This document shows positions 10,384 through 20,257 of a stretch of DNA of 64,000 nt, piece after piece; within the stretch, counting starts at the first letter, position 1, and each line of letters starts with the position of its first letter. Below the pieces are notes generated by a model that was not told where the DNA came from, did no database searches, and saw only the letters and a program-made list of their open reading frames with translations. The stretch is from NCBI GenBank assembly GCA_016708305.1, contig JADJGB010000008.1:496001-560000 (forward strand), given 5' to 3'. Both the position numbers and the translations under genes were made by a program. This DNA is from Sphingobacteriales bacterium (GTDB taxonomy: Bacteria > Bacteroidota > Bacteroidia > Chitinophagales > Chitinophagaceae).

Positions 10384-11544
10384 TCAATCAGTTACCAATC
10401 CTAAATCTTCATTAGTCAGTGCAAATTTATCAATTTGTTTTCTAATGCGTTTCACTATACCGAGTTTTCTTTTTTCATCAAGGAACAGGTACTCGGTTGG
10501 TGGTTTGTAAGGGACTTGTTTTACAACCATATTCCAAAGTATTACGGCAAGTTTACGGGCGGTTGCACTCACGGCTACTGTTCTACCTTTTCGGTAACAA
10601 ACCCTGTTGAAGAAGTTGGATAGGTGCGGGTCTTTTAAATTTCCGATGGCATTGGCCGCATTTCGTAATGCAATTTTTAGTCTGTTACTGCCTTTCGGAG
10701 TTTTTGAACTAAGTAGTTTTCCACCGCTTACTTTGTTGTTGGGAGCAAGGCGTAACCAACTTGTAAAGTGTTTTGCAATTTCAAACTTATGGAAGCCTTC
10801 GGGTCCGATTTCGCTGATGATACTAAGAATGGTTGCGTGGCTCATTCCTTCGATGCTCATTAAATCCACACCGCCAAAATATTGATAAGATGCTTGATTG
10901 AGGTCTATTCCTTTGTGTGCATTTTTGTTGATTCTTTTATGTGTTTTGTCTGATGTTTTGAGTTTTTTCTTATCGGGGTCGGTGTTGATTTGTGTTTTTA
11001 AGAACATACCGATTTGCTTATCACATTCAGCAATTTTCTTTTGATAAAACTGATAGGATTCAAGTTCTTGTTTTAGTCCGAAAAGATAATCTTCACGATT
11101 GTTTCCTTTCAATGCTTTGGCATTCTCTTCTTTGATTTTCTGCAATTCCCGTGACGGTGTTCGGAGAGTTTTTCGGGATCGAGGTTGCCTTTGCAGATGT
11201 CCGAAATAATTGCCATTCCGGTAAGTCCGCAAATATCATTGACCACTACGTCTAAGCGGAAGTTGAGTATTTTCAAGTACTTCTGCATTTTGTGCGATGC
11301 TTCTGCGGCAAGGGTAACTTCAATGCCGTGTTTGATAAGTTCCACATACAGGTTTTGCCAATAATTTCCTGTGCTTTCCATTGCTACGAAGGTAACGTGG
11401 CATTCTTTCAGATGCAGACAAATGTCTGTCAAATCATCTGCATACACACCAAATTCTTTTACATCCGAGAGTTCTTGTCCTACGGCCACGAAGTGGTTAC
11501 GGCTGCCAATATCAATACACGCACAATGTGGATTGATAATTCAT
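10384..11544 (-). pseudogene. IS110-family transposase, frameshifted
   Basis: The N-terminal RuvC-like DEDD domain (IDIGSRNHFVAVGQE, VTFVAMESTGNYWQNL) and the C-terminal transposase_20 domain (DLMSIEGMSHATILSIISEI, ending WNMVVKQVPYKPPTEYLFLD) are both present. Two shifts interrupt it: one near 11525 separates the likely start MNYQST from the DIGS motif, and one at an A3 run near 11125 separates NCRKSK from EENAKALKGN. Each is repaired by a single base, so the gene may be intact in the cell. Confidence 0.8.
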
Positions 11545-11658
11545 TTTTACATTTTTCTTTTTAATGATTAAAAAAATGGCTCAAAGAGAATGTATATTTG
11601 TACTGTAAATTATTCTGAACGGGGTTCCGCCAAAGGCGGACCACCACTAATTTATCAC

Positions 11659-11685
11659 AAGCTCCGACCGAGAATCGGAGCTTTT
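11659..11685. terminator. Hairpin with T-run
   Basis: The 8-bp stem AGCTCCGA/TCGGAGCT has a 6-nt loop and is followed by TTTT on the plus strand and AA on the other. It lies in the gene-free stretch 11545-11790, between the IS110 gene and the next array unit, where I see nothing else. Confidence 0.5.
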
Positions 11686-11788
11686 ACATTCCAACCAGAA
11701 TGACGCACGGGCTATGATGCACCAATGCCTAAAAGGGTCTTGCAATGAGCCGTGATAAAATTAAGGATTGTTTTACTCGCTTTTACGT

Positions 11789-11832
11789 CCGTTAGCACGA
11801 GAATTTATTTTCTTGCGGAAAAATGGGGAATG
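11789..11832. repeat. 44-bp direct repeat, copy 1, starting with a GTTAGCAC core
   Basis: Matches 12604-12647 with a single substitution. Here it runs from GTTAGCAC (11791) to GTGCTAAC (11838), which are exact inverted repeats, so the ~55-bp stretch looks like a minimal unit without a gene. Confidence 0.7.
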
Positions 11833-11837
11833 AGTGA

Positions 11838-11972
11838 GTGCTAACGTTTTGGGGCTTGGCGTAGTGGCGGATTTCTACCACAAATGTTGATACGAAGCAC
11901 ACAGTTCAAATATAGCACAAATGTTCATACGAAGAACGTCAGCCGCCATTACGCCAAACCGCTGTCAGCGGT
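11838..11972 (-). repeat. attC-like palindromic site after the GNAT gene
   Basis: The AACG core at 11843 is followed by GGGGCTTGGCGTAGTGGCGG. The right arm is CCGCCATTACGCCAAACC, a good reverse complement, ending in GCTGTCAGC in place of the usual GTT core. The centre has TAGCACAAATGTT-type repeats as in the other sites. Confidence 0.75.
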
Positions 11973-11987
11973 TCGTTGTTTTTCTCG

Positions 11988-12509
11988 TCAAGTAATTGTT
12001 TCATTATTCATTTCTAATTTCCAATTGAATAGCGTTTCTGTCTCTCCAATTTTAATGAAATTATTTTTTTTAAGAACTTTGAAAGATGCTGTATTTGTTT
12101 TGTCTGTCGAAGCAATAATTGATTTTACAAATGGTTGAGTTTTACTCCACACAATAATTCCACCTACAATTTCTGTCATAAATCCATTTCCTTGAAACTC
12201 GTCATAAGTGCCATAACCAATTTCTATTTCTCCGTCTGCGTTTGGTTCTCCAACTATACATAAGTCGCCAATCATTTTGTTTTCAGCTTTTGAAATTGCT
12301 GTCCAAAGTGTCGAATACAAATAGTTTTTTGTTTTGTCCGCTACGTTTGGTAAAATTGTTTGTTCAAATGCTTCTTTTAGTTCTGGCGAAATTGTTCTTG
12401 AAGTTTCATTCAAATTCAGTTCAGCTTCCAATGAATTGTCGCATTTAGTGTATTTCACTAACTGGTCGTAAGTCAATGGTTTTAAAATTAGTCTTGCCGT
12501 TTCTATCAT
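11988..12509 (-). CDS. GNAT-family N-acetyltransferase
   Basis: A 173-residue protein of the RimJ/RimL acetyltransferase type: it starts MIETARLILKPLTYDQL, with the acetyl-CoA-binding turn QGNGFMTEIVGG and the closing NTASFKVLKKNNFIKIGE. The acceptor substrate is unknown. It is a single-gene unit between two attC-like sites. Just upstream the sequence reads GTTAGTCAGAAT, the same core that precedes the hydrolase at 9367-10332. No promoter is obvious, as expected for a cassette gene. Confidence 0.88.
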   Translation of the reverse strand: MIETARLILKPLTYDQLVKYTKCDNSLEAELNLNETSRTISPELKEAFEQTILPNVADKTKNYLYSTLWTAISKAENKMIGDLCIVGEPNADGEIEIGYGTYDEFQGNGFMTEIVGGIIVWSKTQPFVKSIIASTDKTNTASFKVLKKNNFIKIGETETLFNWKLEMNNETIT

Positions 12510-12603
12510 TTACTTTATTTTGTTTTTTGTTATGTTTCTGTGTCGCTCTACAATTCTGACTAACGTTTTTTTAAGTTGTTTATTCTCAATTGTTTCCAAA
12601 TTT

Positions 12604-12647
12604 CCGTTAGCACGAGAATTTATTTTCTTGCCGAAAAATGGGGAATG
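12604..12647. repeat. 44-bp direct repeat, copy 2
   Basis: Second copy of the 11789 repeat, again leading straight into an attC-like site (12651). Confidence 0.7.
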
Positions 12648-12650
12648 TCA

Positions 12651-12784
12651 GCCAACGTGGCGGCAGCTTGGCGAAGACGGCATTTTAACGCAAATCTTCA
12701 ATCGAAGCACCGATTTCAAATTTAACGAAAAACTTTAAATTGAAGCTATTTACTGCCGTTTTTGCCAAACTGCTTGTTGAACTA
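12651..12784 (-). repeat. attC-like palindromic site left of element B
   Basis: AACG core at 12654, left arm GGCAGCTTGGCGAAGACGGC and right arm GCCGTTTTTGCCAAACTGC, which pair well. It ends in GTTGAAC (12776-12782), which fits the integron consensus GTTRRRY. Element B begins at this core. Confidence 0.75.
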
Positions 12785-13619
12785 AAGCTACGGTAGCCTT
12801 CCGCAACTATCCGTAAATTTAGCATTCACTAAAATACAATTTATTATGGCAACAAAAAAAAATCGCCGGAAGAACTGAGGTATAATAAATATCTCAATCG
12901 TGCCTAAGCCTGCCCTGAGTGCAACCGAAGGGCGAAGTTAATGGATTTGCAGAACTGCTGCAACGTTTTGAACGCAACATCTCCATCCTCGGCAGAAGTC
13001 CACGCACCTTTGATAACTACAGCCGTCACATAGCAGCCATGGCCTTGCACTTTGGCTGCCTGCCAACGGAATTGGACGAAGAACAAATCAAAGACTATCT
13101 CTACGTACTGCAGCAACGCAGTAAAACTCCATCTCAGACTTATTTCAAACACACCGTTTACGGATTACGCTTTATGCTCAAAGGTGAGGGGCTGCCCTAT
13201 AGTCACCTTCATCTTCCTTCTATCAAACGGGATAAAAAACTACCCACCGTACTGAGCAGCACCTGGAAGCGGGGAAAACTGCAGGCATTGCAAAGTGAAT
13301 TGAAAGTAAAAAGGCCGGAGGCAAAAGCAAAGACATTGCTACGCAAATGCCCCTGTTGCAAAACCGGAACCATGATAACGATTGAAGTGTTTGGCAAACG
13401 TGGGCCGCCTGAAAAATATTTAATGGAAAAACAAACTGTGCCTGTGAACTGATATTTATGGGTAGGGGATTTTATGTACCTCCATGAAAAAAAACCAGAA
13501 AAGCCAGCTCCCAAACAGCCCAACAAAAAAAACAGACCCTGCCCGGTCTGCAAAATAAACCAACTTCTAAGAACGGCAACTCCATAGTGCAACAGCGGCT
13601 ACCGTAGGTTCCGTTCAAC
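12776..13619 (+). mobile_element. Tyrosine recombinase/IS91 element, copy B (internal deletion)
   Basis: Both ends are nearly identical to the full element at 31230-33516, but about 1.45 kb is missing. The ends are inverted repeats of 23 bp (12776-12798 and 13597-13619, about 20 matches) starting GTTGAAC. The deletion joins CCGTACTGAGCAGCAC, where the full copy has CTAAGCA on one side and CTGAGCA on the other, so it probably arose at that short homology. Confidence 0.85.
12919..13452 (+). pseudogene. Recombinase N-terminus fused in frame to IS91 transposase C-terminus
   Basis: The first ~110 residues are the core-binding domain of the tyrosine recombinase (FAELLQRFERNISILGRSPR, then TFDNYSRHIAAMALHFGC). 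From KLPTVLSSTWKRGKLQALQ onward it is the transposase C-terminal tail with a CPCC zinc-like motif and the ending KQTVPVN. There are no catalytic residues of either enzyme. This copy keeps the correct frame in both segments where the full copy is frameshifted, so it is a useful reference for the intact proteins. Confidence 0.85.
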
Positions 13620-13669
13620 CTGCGGCTTCATTGTTGGCACTGCGTGCCCAACGAAGCCTTAGTTGTTAG
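13613..13669 (-). repeat. Compact attC-like site right of element B
   Basis: A ~57-bp site much closer to classical attC: GTTCAAC (fits RYYYAAC), then GGCTTC, an unpaired base, TTGTTGGC, a short loop, GCCCAAC, GAAGCC and GTTGTTAG. The same site with an identical interior lies at 33510-33566. Confidence 0.75.
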
Positions 13670-14152
13670 TGGCAGTTTTTCTCACTTGTCAAGCTGTTTA
13701 ACTAATCTGATAACGAATGGATTGTCGGGGTTTATTGCTAAACTTTCTTTTAAGTATTTTAATGCTAATTCATTTTTGCCTGTCTCCATATAACCTTCTC
13801 CTAATCCTTGCAATGCCTTGGCTGATTTAGGATAAACGAAAGCATTCATTTCAAAGATTTGAACAGCAATTTCGGGTTTACCATTGTCTATGTGATTAAA
13901 TCCTTCATCTCTCATTAGGAATTCTAAAAGTTGTTCGGTGTTTTTCTTTTTAGCATATTCTTCTTTTGCTTTTTCTAAACCTAATTCACTAATCGTTGTA
14001 ATAATTCGGTTGGAGAATACGCGGTTTTCTGCATTATCATATATGGGGATTTCAGGAATAAAGTTTGGATTGAAAACAATTCTTGCCAATTCAAAATTTA
14101 AATTATTGAAATTTGGGTGCGATTTGTTAGATATTAATAAAGACATAATTTA

Positions 14153-15224
14153 GTTCTTATTTTAAAATATATTTTGTATATTTGCCCATGGCTAATACAA
14201 AACGTAAGAACAAAGATGCTCAGGAAGAGACTCGCTTTCGGATAGTGGGCTACTTAAAAAACAAACGGGGCACTCAAAAGCAGGCTTCCGAGATATTTTC
14301 TGTATCAGAAAGGAGTGTAAATAAAACATGGAATAAATACAAAAAGAAGGCAAGCGTTCACTTTTGAATAAGAAGCGTGGCGTAAAAGGAGGCAAGAAGA
14401 TAACCGGCCAGCAGGCTGCCGAAGTTCGACGGTTGATAAAGGATAAGATGCCCGACCGGTTAAAACTGGCCTTTAGTTTATGGACGCGTGCAGCCGTACA
14501 ACAGCTTATCGAACAGAAATATGGCGTTGTATTAAGCGTGAAGCAGGTAGGTCGATATTTAAAAAGCTGGGGCTATACACCGCAAAAGCCTATCCGCAAA
14601 GCATTTGAACAGAAACCCGAGCAGGTAAAGCAATGGTTGGAGAAGGAATACCCTGCCATAAAGAAGCGGGCAACTAAGGAGAAAGGAACGATTTATTTTG
14701 GAGATGAAACCGGTATGCGAAGCGACCATCAGGCAGGCAGAAGCTATGCGCCTAAAGGCAAAACCCCCGTGGTGAAATCAACAGGACAACGGTTTTCGCT
14801 CAATATGATTTCAGCTATCAGCAATAAAGGTCATTTACAGTTTATGCTGATAGAGAAGTTTAACGGTGATGTATTTATTGATTTTTTGCAACGAATGATT
14901 CGTTATAGTAAACAAAAGATATTCTATGTAACGGATGGTCATCCTGCACACAAAACAAAAAAATTGAAGGTGTGGCTGGAGGAAAGCAAACATCGAATAG
15001 AGGTGTTTTTCATTCCGCCCTATAGCCCCGAGTTGAATGCGCAAGAATATTTGAATCAGGATGTAAAGACTAATGTTATCGGCAAAAAGCGTCCTATCAA
15101 TAAAGCTGAAATGCGCGCCAACGTTGAAGGTTTTATGAATGAAAGAAAAAGCAATAAAAAGCAGGTGCAAAAATATTTCCATGCAGACCACGTCAGATAC
15201 GCAGCATAGAAAATTAATACGAAC
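14153..15224 (+). mobile_element. IS630-family insertion sequence
   Basis: Flanked by duplicated TA (14151-14152 and 15225-15226), with short inverted ends (GTTCTTATT and its near complement AATACGAAC). It disrupts the serine hydrolase gene. Confidence 0.88.
14188..15209 (+). CDS. IS630-family transposase (two overlapping frames)
   Basis: The first frame holds the helix-turn-helix (MANTKRKNKDAQEETRFRIV, ending KYKKKASVHF). The second (from about 14364) holds the DDE domain: FGDETGMRSDH has the first aspartate, FYVTDGHPAHKTKK the second, and PPYSPELNAQEYLNQ the glutamate. The frames meet at an A5-G run near 14345. Either a minus-one ribosomal frameshift on that run or one missing A in the sequence would give the full ~340-residue protein. 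All catalytic residues are present. Confidence 0.88.
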
Positions 15225-16280
15225 TAAATTGGGTAACGATTAATAGCATAATGAATGTAACCTTCTCATCTATAAAGCGAAGGTAGTCGGCATATAAAAT
15301 TCTATTTGTGCCATTGTGCCAAACTTGCGTAGTGTTTCTATTTGTTTTTGAAACATCCCAACCATAGGCATAGTATGAATTCTCGGATTCTTCTGCTCTT
15401 AATTTAGGATGATACAGCTTTTGTTTAGCGTCTTTTGATAATACCTTTTCTGTCAATAGGCACTTGTGCCATTTATAAAGGTCTTCGGTTGTTGAAAGAA
15501 TTCCACCATTGCCTTTCAAATGCCAATAGGGTGAAACCGTATCCCACTCTTTGTCTGTTGGTTTTCCCCAAACTTTGTCATCATTTTCATATCCAACCGC
15601 AATGAGATTTTTGTCAAACTCAGGTCGTGTGTATCCTGTCATTTCCATTTGCGCAGGTTTCCATAAGTTTTCATATAAATAGGTTTCATAGGTTTGATTA
15701 GAAACCTTCTCGATTATCATAGCCAATAAACTGTAACCAATATTTGAATATGAAAACTTGTCCCGACCGGAAATTGTAATTCTGAATTAAAAACCTTGTC
15801 TAAGAATTCTACCTCATTGATTTTTTCAAAATCTCCACCCACATTACTTATTAAGCCCGATTGATGACGAAGTAAGTCGTGAATGGTGATTTGCTGTTTG
15901 TCTGATGGAACATTTTCAAAATACTTTGAAATTTTGTCGTTTGTTGAAAGTTTGCTTTGCATTTCTAATTTTAGAATTGCAGCCGATGTAAATTGCTTTG
16001 TAATAGAACCAATGTCAAAAAGAGTTGTAGGTGAATTTTTGATTTGTTTTTCAACATCACTAAAACCGTATCCTTTTGAAATAATTTTCTCTCCATTTAG
16101 TTCTACCAATACCGAACCATAGAAGCCAACTTTGCCTAATGCTGAAAGATATTGGTCAACTTTTTCAGAAGTTTCATTCACCTTCTGTGTCTGCCCGTAA
16201 TTGGTAAGCAAGAGAAAAGTCAGGGCTAATATTATAGTCAATAGATGTCTCATTTTCTTTATCGGGTTTGTTAAAAATTT

Positions 16281-17931
16281 TGTCTCGTCCTGAAATCAGT
16301 TGACTCTTTTTCACGTTATTCACAGCGGGATAAGATAGCTGTGTTTTACGTTTTGAGTTTAGTTGTTCATCTTTGTTTTATCAGTTGAAGCGGACTTCAT
16401 TCAAGTTCTGGGGAGATCTTGATGAACAGGAATAAACTGATGCGACGAAGTATATTATACTTTACAAAATGGTTGCTGTATCCGGCAGCCATTTTTGTAT
16501 ATATACTGGAGCCTATGCCTCTGTCAAATCTCCCCATGCAGGTTGCCTGCGCCGGTAGGTTTTCCAAACCCGGGTTAAGGCTCCCGTACATTGATGCGCC
16601 TGATGGGGCGTAAGCCATGCTACACTTCTGTGCGGCCGTTGCTTATTGTAAAACTCAATGAACTTCTTTATCTCTTTTTTTGCTTCGTCAATATTACAAA
16701 AATTAATTTGCCTGTCGGTAGTAAATTCTTCTTTAATGGTTCTGTGTATTCTTTCGGCTACGGCATTCTCCAACGGGTCGCCGGTTTGTGTCATGCTGAT
16801 TTGTATGTTTTGTTTCTGCAAAAGCTTTACATACGCATGGCAACAGTATTGCACGCCTCTGTCGCTATGGTGAATCAGGGGAAGAGCTTTATTCTTCCTG
16901 TTTTTCAATGCCATTTTTAAAGCTTCTATACAGCCTTTTACACTTAAAGTTTCATGCACACAATGGCCTACAATTTTTCTGGAATATAAATCAGTTATTA
17001 CGCTCAGATAACAAAATTTATCCTGGGGTTTCAGCCACAGGTAAGTAATATCTGCCACCCAAATTTCATTGGAACGCTGTGGTATGGCGGTTTCTATTAA
17101 ATTTTTATATCGGTTGAAATGATGATAACTACAAGTGGTTTTTCGTTCTGCATCGTTTTGATTTGATGAGCAGTTGGTTGTTCCTGAGCACATCAAAAAC
17201 TTATCTCTCCCTATTTTTTATATTGTGTTGCTTCAGTTCGGGCAACAGGCATTGATGCAGGTTTCGGCCGCTTCCTCGTTTCCATATTTCCCGTTTCTTT
17301 TTTATAAGCCCAACAATCGTTTCTTCCTTTACAGTAGTATCGGCTTTATGATGCAGCTGCTTGTAATAAGCCTGTTTACTGCGACCAAATACGCCGCACA
17401 TTTCCGTTATTTTTTCTTTCGGTCTTTGCTTTTGGAAGGAGTGGATTGTTGGGCACCATACTTTTTTAGGATATCAATGTTGAATTTTTTTTCAGCCACT
17501 TCAATCGCATGTTGCCACAGGTCGGCACTGAAGTTCTGCCACCCGTAATAGTTCTCTGAGTTCTTTGTTTTCTTCTTCCAGTTTTTTGTCCTGAATGTTC
17601 TTTTTCATTTCAGCAAAGTTAGCCGGAGATTTGGCTTTTGCTTCATAGCCTTTCAGCCCCTGGCTCTGATTAATCCAGTAAAGAATGGTGGCATTGCCCT
17701 TAATGCCATAGATCAGCGAAGCCTGGCGTTTTATGAGTTTGCCACTCAATACTTCATTTACAATTTTTTGTTTGAAGGCTTCGGTGTAAAATAATTGTTG
17801 CGTTCCCCGCCGGTTGGGCTTTGTTTTTTACTCATTTTTTGTCCCCGAAATAGGTCGGGGCAGGCCTGTTTTAAGTTGACTTATCCACATTTTTGGAGTC
17901 AACCTATTTCAGGACTATACAATTGTGCATA
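16281..17931 (-). mobile_element. IS3-family insertion sequence, copy 1
   Basis: The ends are inverted repeats: TGT...GTCCTGAAAT...GTTGACTC at 16281, and the complement ending ATACA at 17931. Copy 2 at 34134-35766 is nearly identical. It sits between the serine hydrolase gene and the next attC-like site, ending 10 bp from that site's AACG core. Confidence 0.88.
16513..17835 (-). pseudogene. IS3-family transposase OrfA/OrfB, frameshifted
   Basis: OrfA has the HTH (FKQKIVNEVLSGKL, then RQASLIYGIKGNATILYWIN) and a leucine-zipper-like tail. OrfB has the HTH_21 segment (CGVFGRSKQAYYKQLHHKAD) and the rve core with IWVADITYL (D), HHSDRGVQY (D) and AVAERIHRTIKEEF (E). Several one-base shifts, nearly all in homopolymers, break it. 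Copy 2 differs at the same runs, and a consensus of both restores long frames. Confidence 0.85.
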
Positions 17932-17935
17932 ACGT

Positions 17936-18060
17936 TTTGGGTATTGCCGAAGGCGGGGATTTTTAGCACAAAAGCTCAATCGAAGAACGAATGTTGAACT
18001 TTGCACAAATGTCCAATCGAAGCCGTTCAGCCCCGCTTTTGGCAATACCTTGTTAGCGGT
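17936..18060 (-). repeat. attC-like palindromic site after nucleotidyltransferase copy 1
   Basis: AACG core at 17941, arms GGTATTGCCGAAGGCGGGG and CCCCGCTTTTGGCAATACC, ending GTTAGCGGT at 18052-18060. The last nine bases are the exact reverse complement of ACCGCTAAC at 18978-18986, the other end of this unit. Confidence 0.85.
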
Positions 18061-18081
18061 TCGTTGTTTTGTCATTCGTTA

Positions 18082-18942
18082 TTACAGTTTATAGTATGGT
18101 TTGTATTGTCCGTTCGCAAGTTCAACTGTCTCGTTAAATAAAAGTTTCAAAAGTCTAACATTTTCTGCCAATGATTTTTTGTCGCAACTTAAAATGGCAT
18201 TTATTTTATTTGTGAAGTTAATAGGTTTGTTTTTTTGTTTTCTCTACAATTTCAATCGCTCTTTTGTCGCCCATTGGATAAATTTCATTCAACGCAAAAG
18301 TGTCGAAACAATACTATACATTGCCCTCGTCAAACAGCCAACAGTGTTATACATATCAGTTTTAGCAGCAAATTTTTTCCGCCTGCCAAATCGTAAATTC
18401 TGCCGACCACAACGATTGTTGAACAACTGATTGTTTTAACTTCTTCGGGTATTGTTTTACGCTGTCTTTTAATTTGCTAATTACATTTTCTGGGTCATAG
18501 AGAGGAATGCAGCTATGTGTTTCCGCAAGGAAAATGATTGATGAAAAACCATAAGGTGGTTGTTGTTCAAAACTATTTTCCCAAATGCCATTTTTTGCAT
18601 TGTCAATAGTTTTTAAGATTTGGTCAATGTTTTTATAGAGTAAGTCCACTTCGCCTTTTGCTGTATTTATCCAAGCTCCACCATTTACCCAAGGTCCCCA
18701 TTCGTAAAAACCAGTAACCGTTGGTTGGTCGTTGTTAGAAAATTTGTTGGCAATAGTTTTTATTTTTTCGATGTCGAAATGACTTTGTTCTGAATAATAG
18801 AATACCTGTCCAGGTCAGATTTTCCAGTTGCTAAACCGACAGCATGGGAGCCACCAAGTACAATTGCTTTAACTCCGTCAATGAATTTTAATTCGGAAGT
18901 AAAGTCGTCTAATAATTTTTGTTTGTCGGCTGAAATTTTCAT
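18082..18942 (-). CDS. Nucleotidyltransferase-domain protein, copy 1 (frameshifted)
   Basis: Begins MKISADKQKLLDDFTSELKF. The nucleotidyltransferase motif is IVLGGSHAVG followed by KSDLD, giving the GGS and DxD metal-binding residues. C-terminal helices follow (YGFSSIIFLAETHSC, LWSAEFTIWQAEK). This resembles aminoglycoside-type or DUF4037-like nucleotidyltransferases, but the substrate is unknown. At least two shifts break this copy (near 18800 and at a T6 run near 18372). Copy 2 is in frame at those points, and together they give about 285 residues. The gene is a single cassette between two attC-like sites. Confidence 0.78.
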
Positions 18943-18977
18943 TTGTAATTGTCTGTTTCTGGTGTCGGGTTACAATG

Positions 18978-19113
18978 ACCGCTAACGGTTTTCGGCTTGG
19001 CGATGTGGCGGATTTTTAGCACAAAAGTTCAATAGAATTACTGCTGTTGAACCTTGCACAAATGTTTCATAGAAGCACTTCAGCCGCCATATTGCCAAAC
19101 CGATGTTATAGCC
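18978..19113 (-). repeat. attC-like palindromic site after the GIY-YIG gene
   Basis: AACG core at 18984, arms GGCTTGGCGATGTGGCGG and CCGCCATATTGCCAAACC, ending GTTATAGCC at 19105-19113. That end is the exact reverse complement of GGCTATAAC at 19987-19995, at the leader junction. Confidence 0.88.
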
Positions 19114-19132
19114 AGTGGTTCTTTGTCGTCCG

Positions 19133-19947
19133 TTAGTTTTCATTGTATCCAAATTGTCTGCTTTGTAAAATTTCTTTCCACCAACTCTCTCTGTCAATAA
19201 TGATTTGGTCGTCAGTTGTTGATTTGTAAATGTCGAGGATTGAGTATTTGAAATTCTGTTTTATGTGGTCGAAGGTCAGACGTTTAAGACCAACGTTTCC
19301 ACCGTGTCCGGTTTTTACATATGCTCTCCAACGTCCTAAAATCATATTTTCTCCGTATGCCGAACCAACATACTTTTTACCATTTGAAATGTCTGTCAAC
19401 AAGTAAACTCCTTTTTGATTTTGTAGTGCAGTTTTCCAATTGTCTTTTTCTAAAACTCTTTGCATTTCGTCCCACGAGATATTTACCTTTTCATAGCCAG
19501 GAAATAAGTCATTGTCAAAAGTGTCTGGCAAAATTTGTGAAACGTAACAATCATCAATTACAGATTCAGCGTTACGAACCATTGTCTGAGCTTTGTTTTA
19601 AATTTCACGATTAAGCGTCCGACATATTTTTCGTATTCAGGCAAGTCTTGATACTCGTAACCAACTCCGTTCAGTTTATCCAAGTCCTTTGTTACTTGTC
19701 CAATGTGAAAGAGTAACCAAAAATTTTCGGTCGGTTTAATTTTTACAAGTCCAATTGTGATTTGTCCTTGTTTGTATGATTTATTTTTATTGTAATTCCA
19801 ATATTGTCCATCAAGCATTGTCGAAATGTCACCATTTTTAAAAAGTTCAATTGGGTTCCAATTCTGGGCAAACATCAAATTGAAACGAATCTTAACATTG
19901 TTAAGGTTGTCAAGTTGTAATATGTCGTTCAATTTTATACTGTCCAT
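19133..19947 (-). CDS. GIY-YIG nuclease-domain protein (one frameshift)
   Basis: Starts MDSIKLNDILQLDNLNNVK. The N-terminal ~130 residues are an unknown alpha/beta region. The frame shifts at an A-run near 19608 and continues into the GIY-YIG fold: GVYLLTDISNGKKYVGSAYG with the GVY/YVG pair, an arginine in GRWRAYV, and the glutamate in DRESWWKEIL. Total about 270 residues. It is the first cassette after leader 1 and so the one closest to the putative promoter. The function may be nucleolytic, perhaps in defence, but this is not shown. Confidence 0.82.
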
Positions 19948-19992
19948 TCTCTATAATTCTGTCGTTTCGGTGGTCGTCCTACCATTGGCTAT

Positions 19993-20210
19993 AACTCCCA
20001 AATATACGAAGCTCGCCTAATTCAAAAAAATATATTTTGTCAGAATCATATATATTTTTCAAAATTTCTGTAAATCAATTTGTTAGCCATGAATATCTAT
20101 TTCGTATTATAAATAGAAAATATTCGTAATAAAAATAGTTTTGATAAAAATATCCTTTTATAGGATCTGAAAATTATTAAAAATGCGTAGGTCTTCGGGT
20201 ATGAAAATGA
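19993..20210 (-). repeat. Conserved array leader 1 (attI-like)
   Basis: 218 bp nearly identical to 44798-45014. In the direction of the array genes it ends with TATTTGGGAGTT, and similarity to leader 2 ends exactly after GTT. It lies just past the 3' end of the ABC permease gene. No integron integrase gene is beside it. Confidence 0.85.
19999..20026 (-). promoter_or_regulatory. Bacteroidota-type promoter motif in leader 1
   Basis: On the minus strand TATATTTG fits the TAnnTTTG -7 box, and a TTTG lies 16 nt upstream, slightly closer than usual. It points into the cassette array, with the predicted start at the GTT junction. Confidence 0.55.
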
Positions 20211-20257
20211 ATACTTTCAAACAAGTGAACATTTTTAAGTGTCAATATTTCCCATTA

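Larger units (their letters stand above)
10366..11690 (-). mobile_element. IS110-family insertion sequence (ends approximate)
   Basis: Contains one IS110 transposase. It begins just after a half attC-like core (TGACTAACG near 10354) and ends somewhere before the 11789 repeat. No terminal inverted repeats are visible, as is usual for IS110. A stem AGCTCCGA...TCGGAGCT with a T-run follows at 11660-11685. Confidence 0.6.
13682..16253 (-). pseudogene. Serine hydrolase (class C beta-lactamase family), interrupted by IS630
   Basis: An exported penicillin-binding-protein-like hydrolase. The signal MRHLLTIILALTFLLLTNYG is followed by the SxxK nucleophile motif in FDIGSITKQFTSAA, then YSN (restored after a T-run shift near 15745), and ends in TPR-like helices (LQGLGEGYMETGKNELALKY). 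The two halves (16253 to ~15227 and ~14150 to 13682) are separated by an IS630 copy at a TA, so the cell probably makes no full protein. Its unit ends in the compact attC-like site. Its upstream junction was altered by IS3. Confidence 0.85.

Noticed and set aside
14340..14370. Proven programmed frameshift in the IS630 transposase
   Set aside because: An A-run slip is possible, but one-base errors in runs are so common in this window that a sequencing error explains it equally well.
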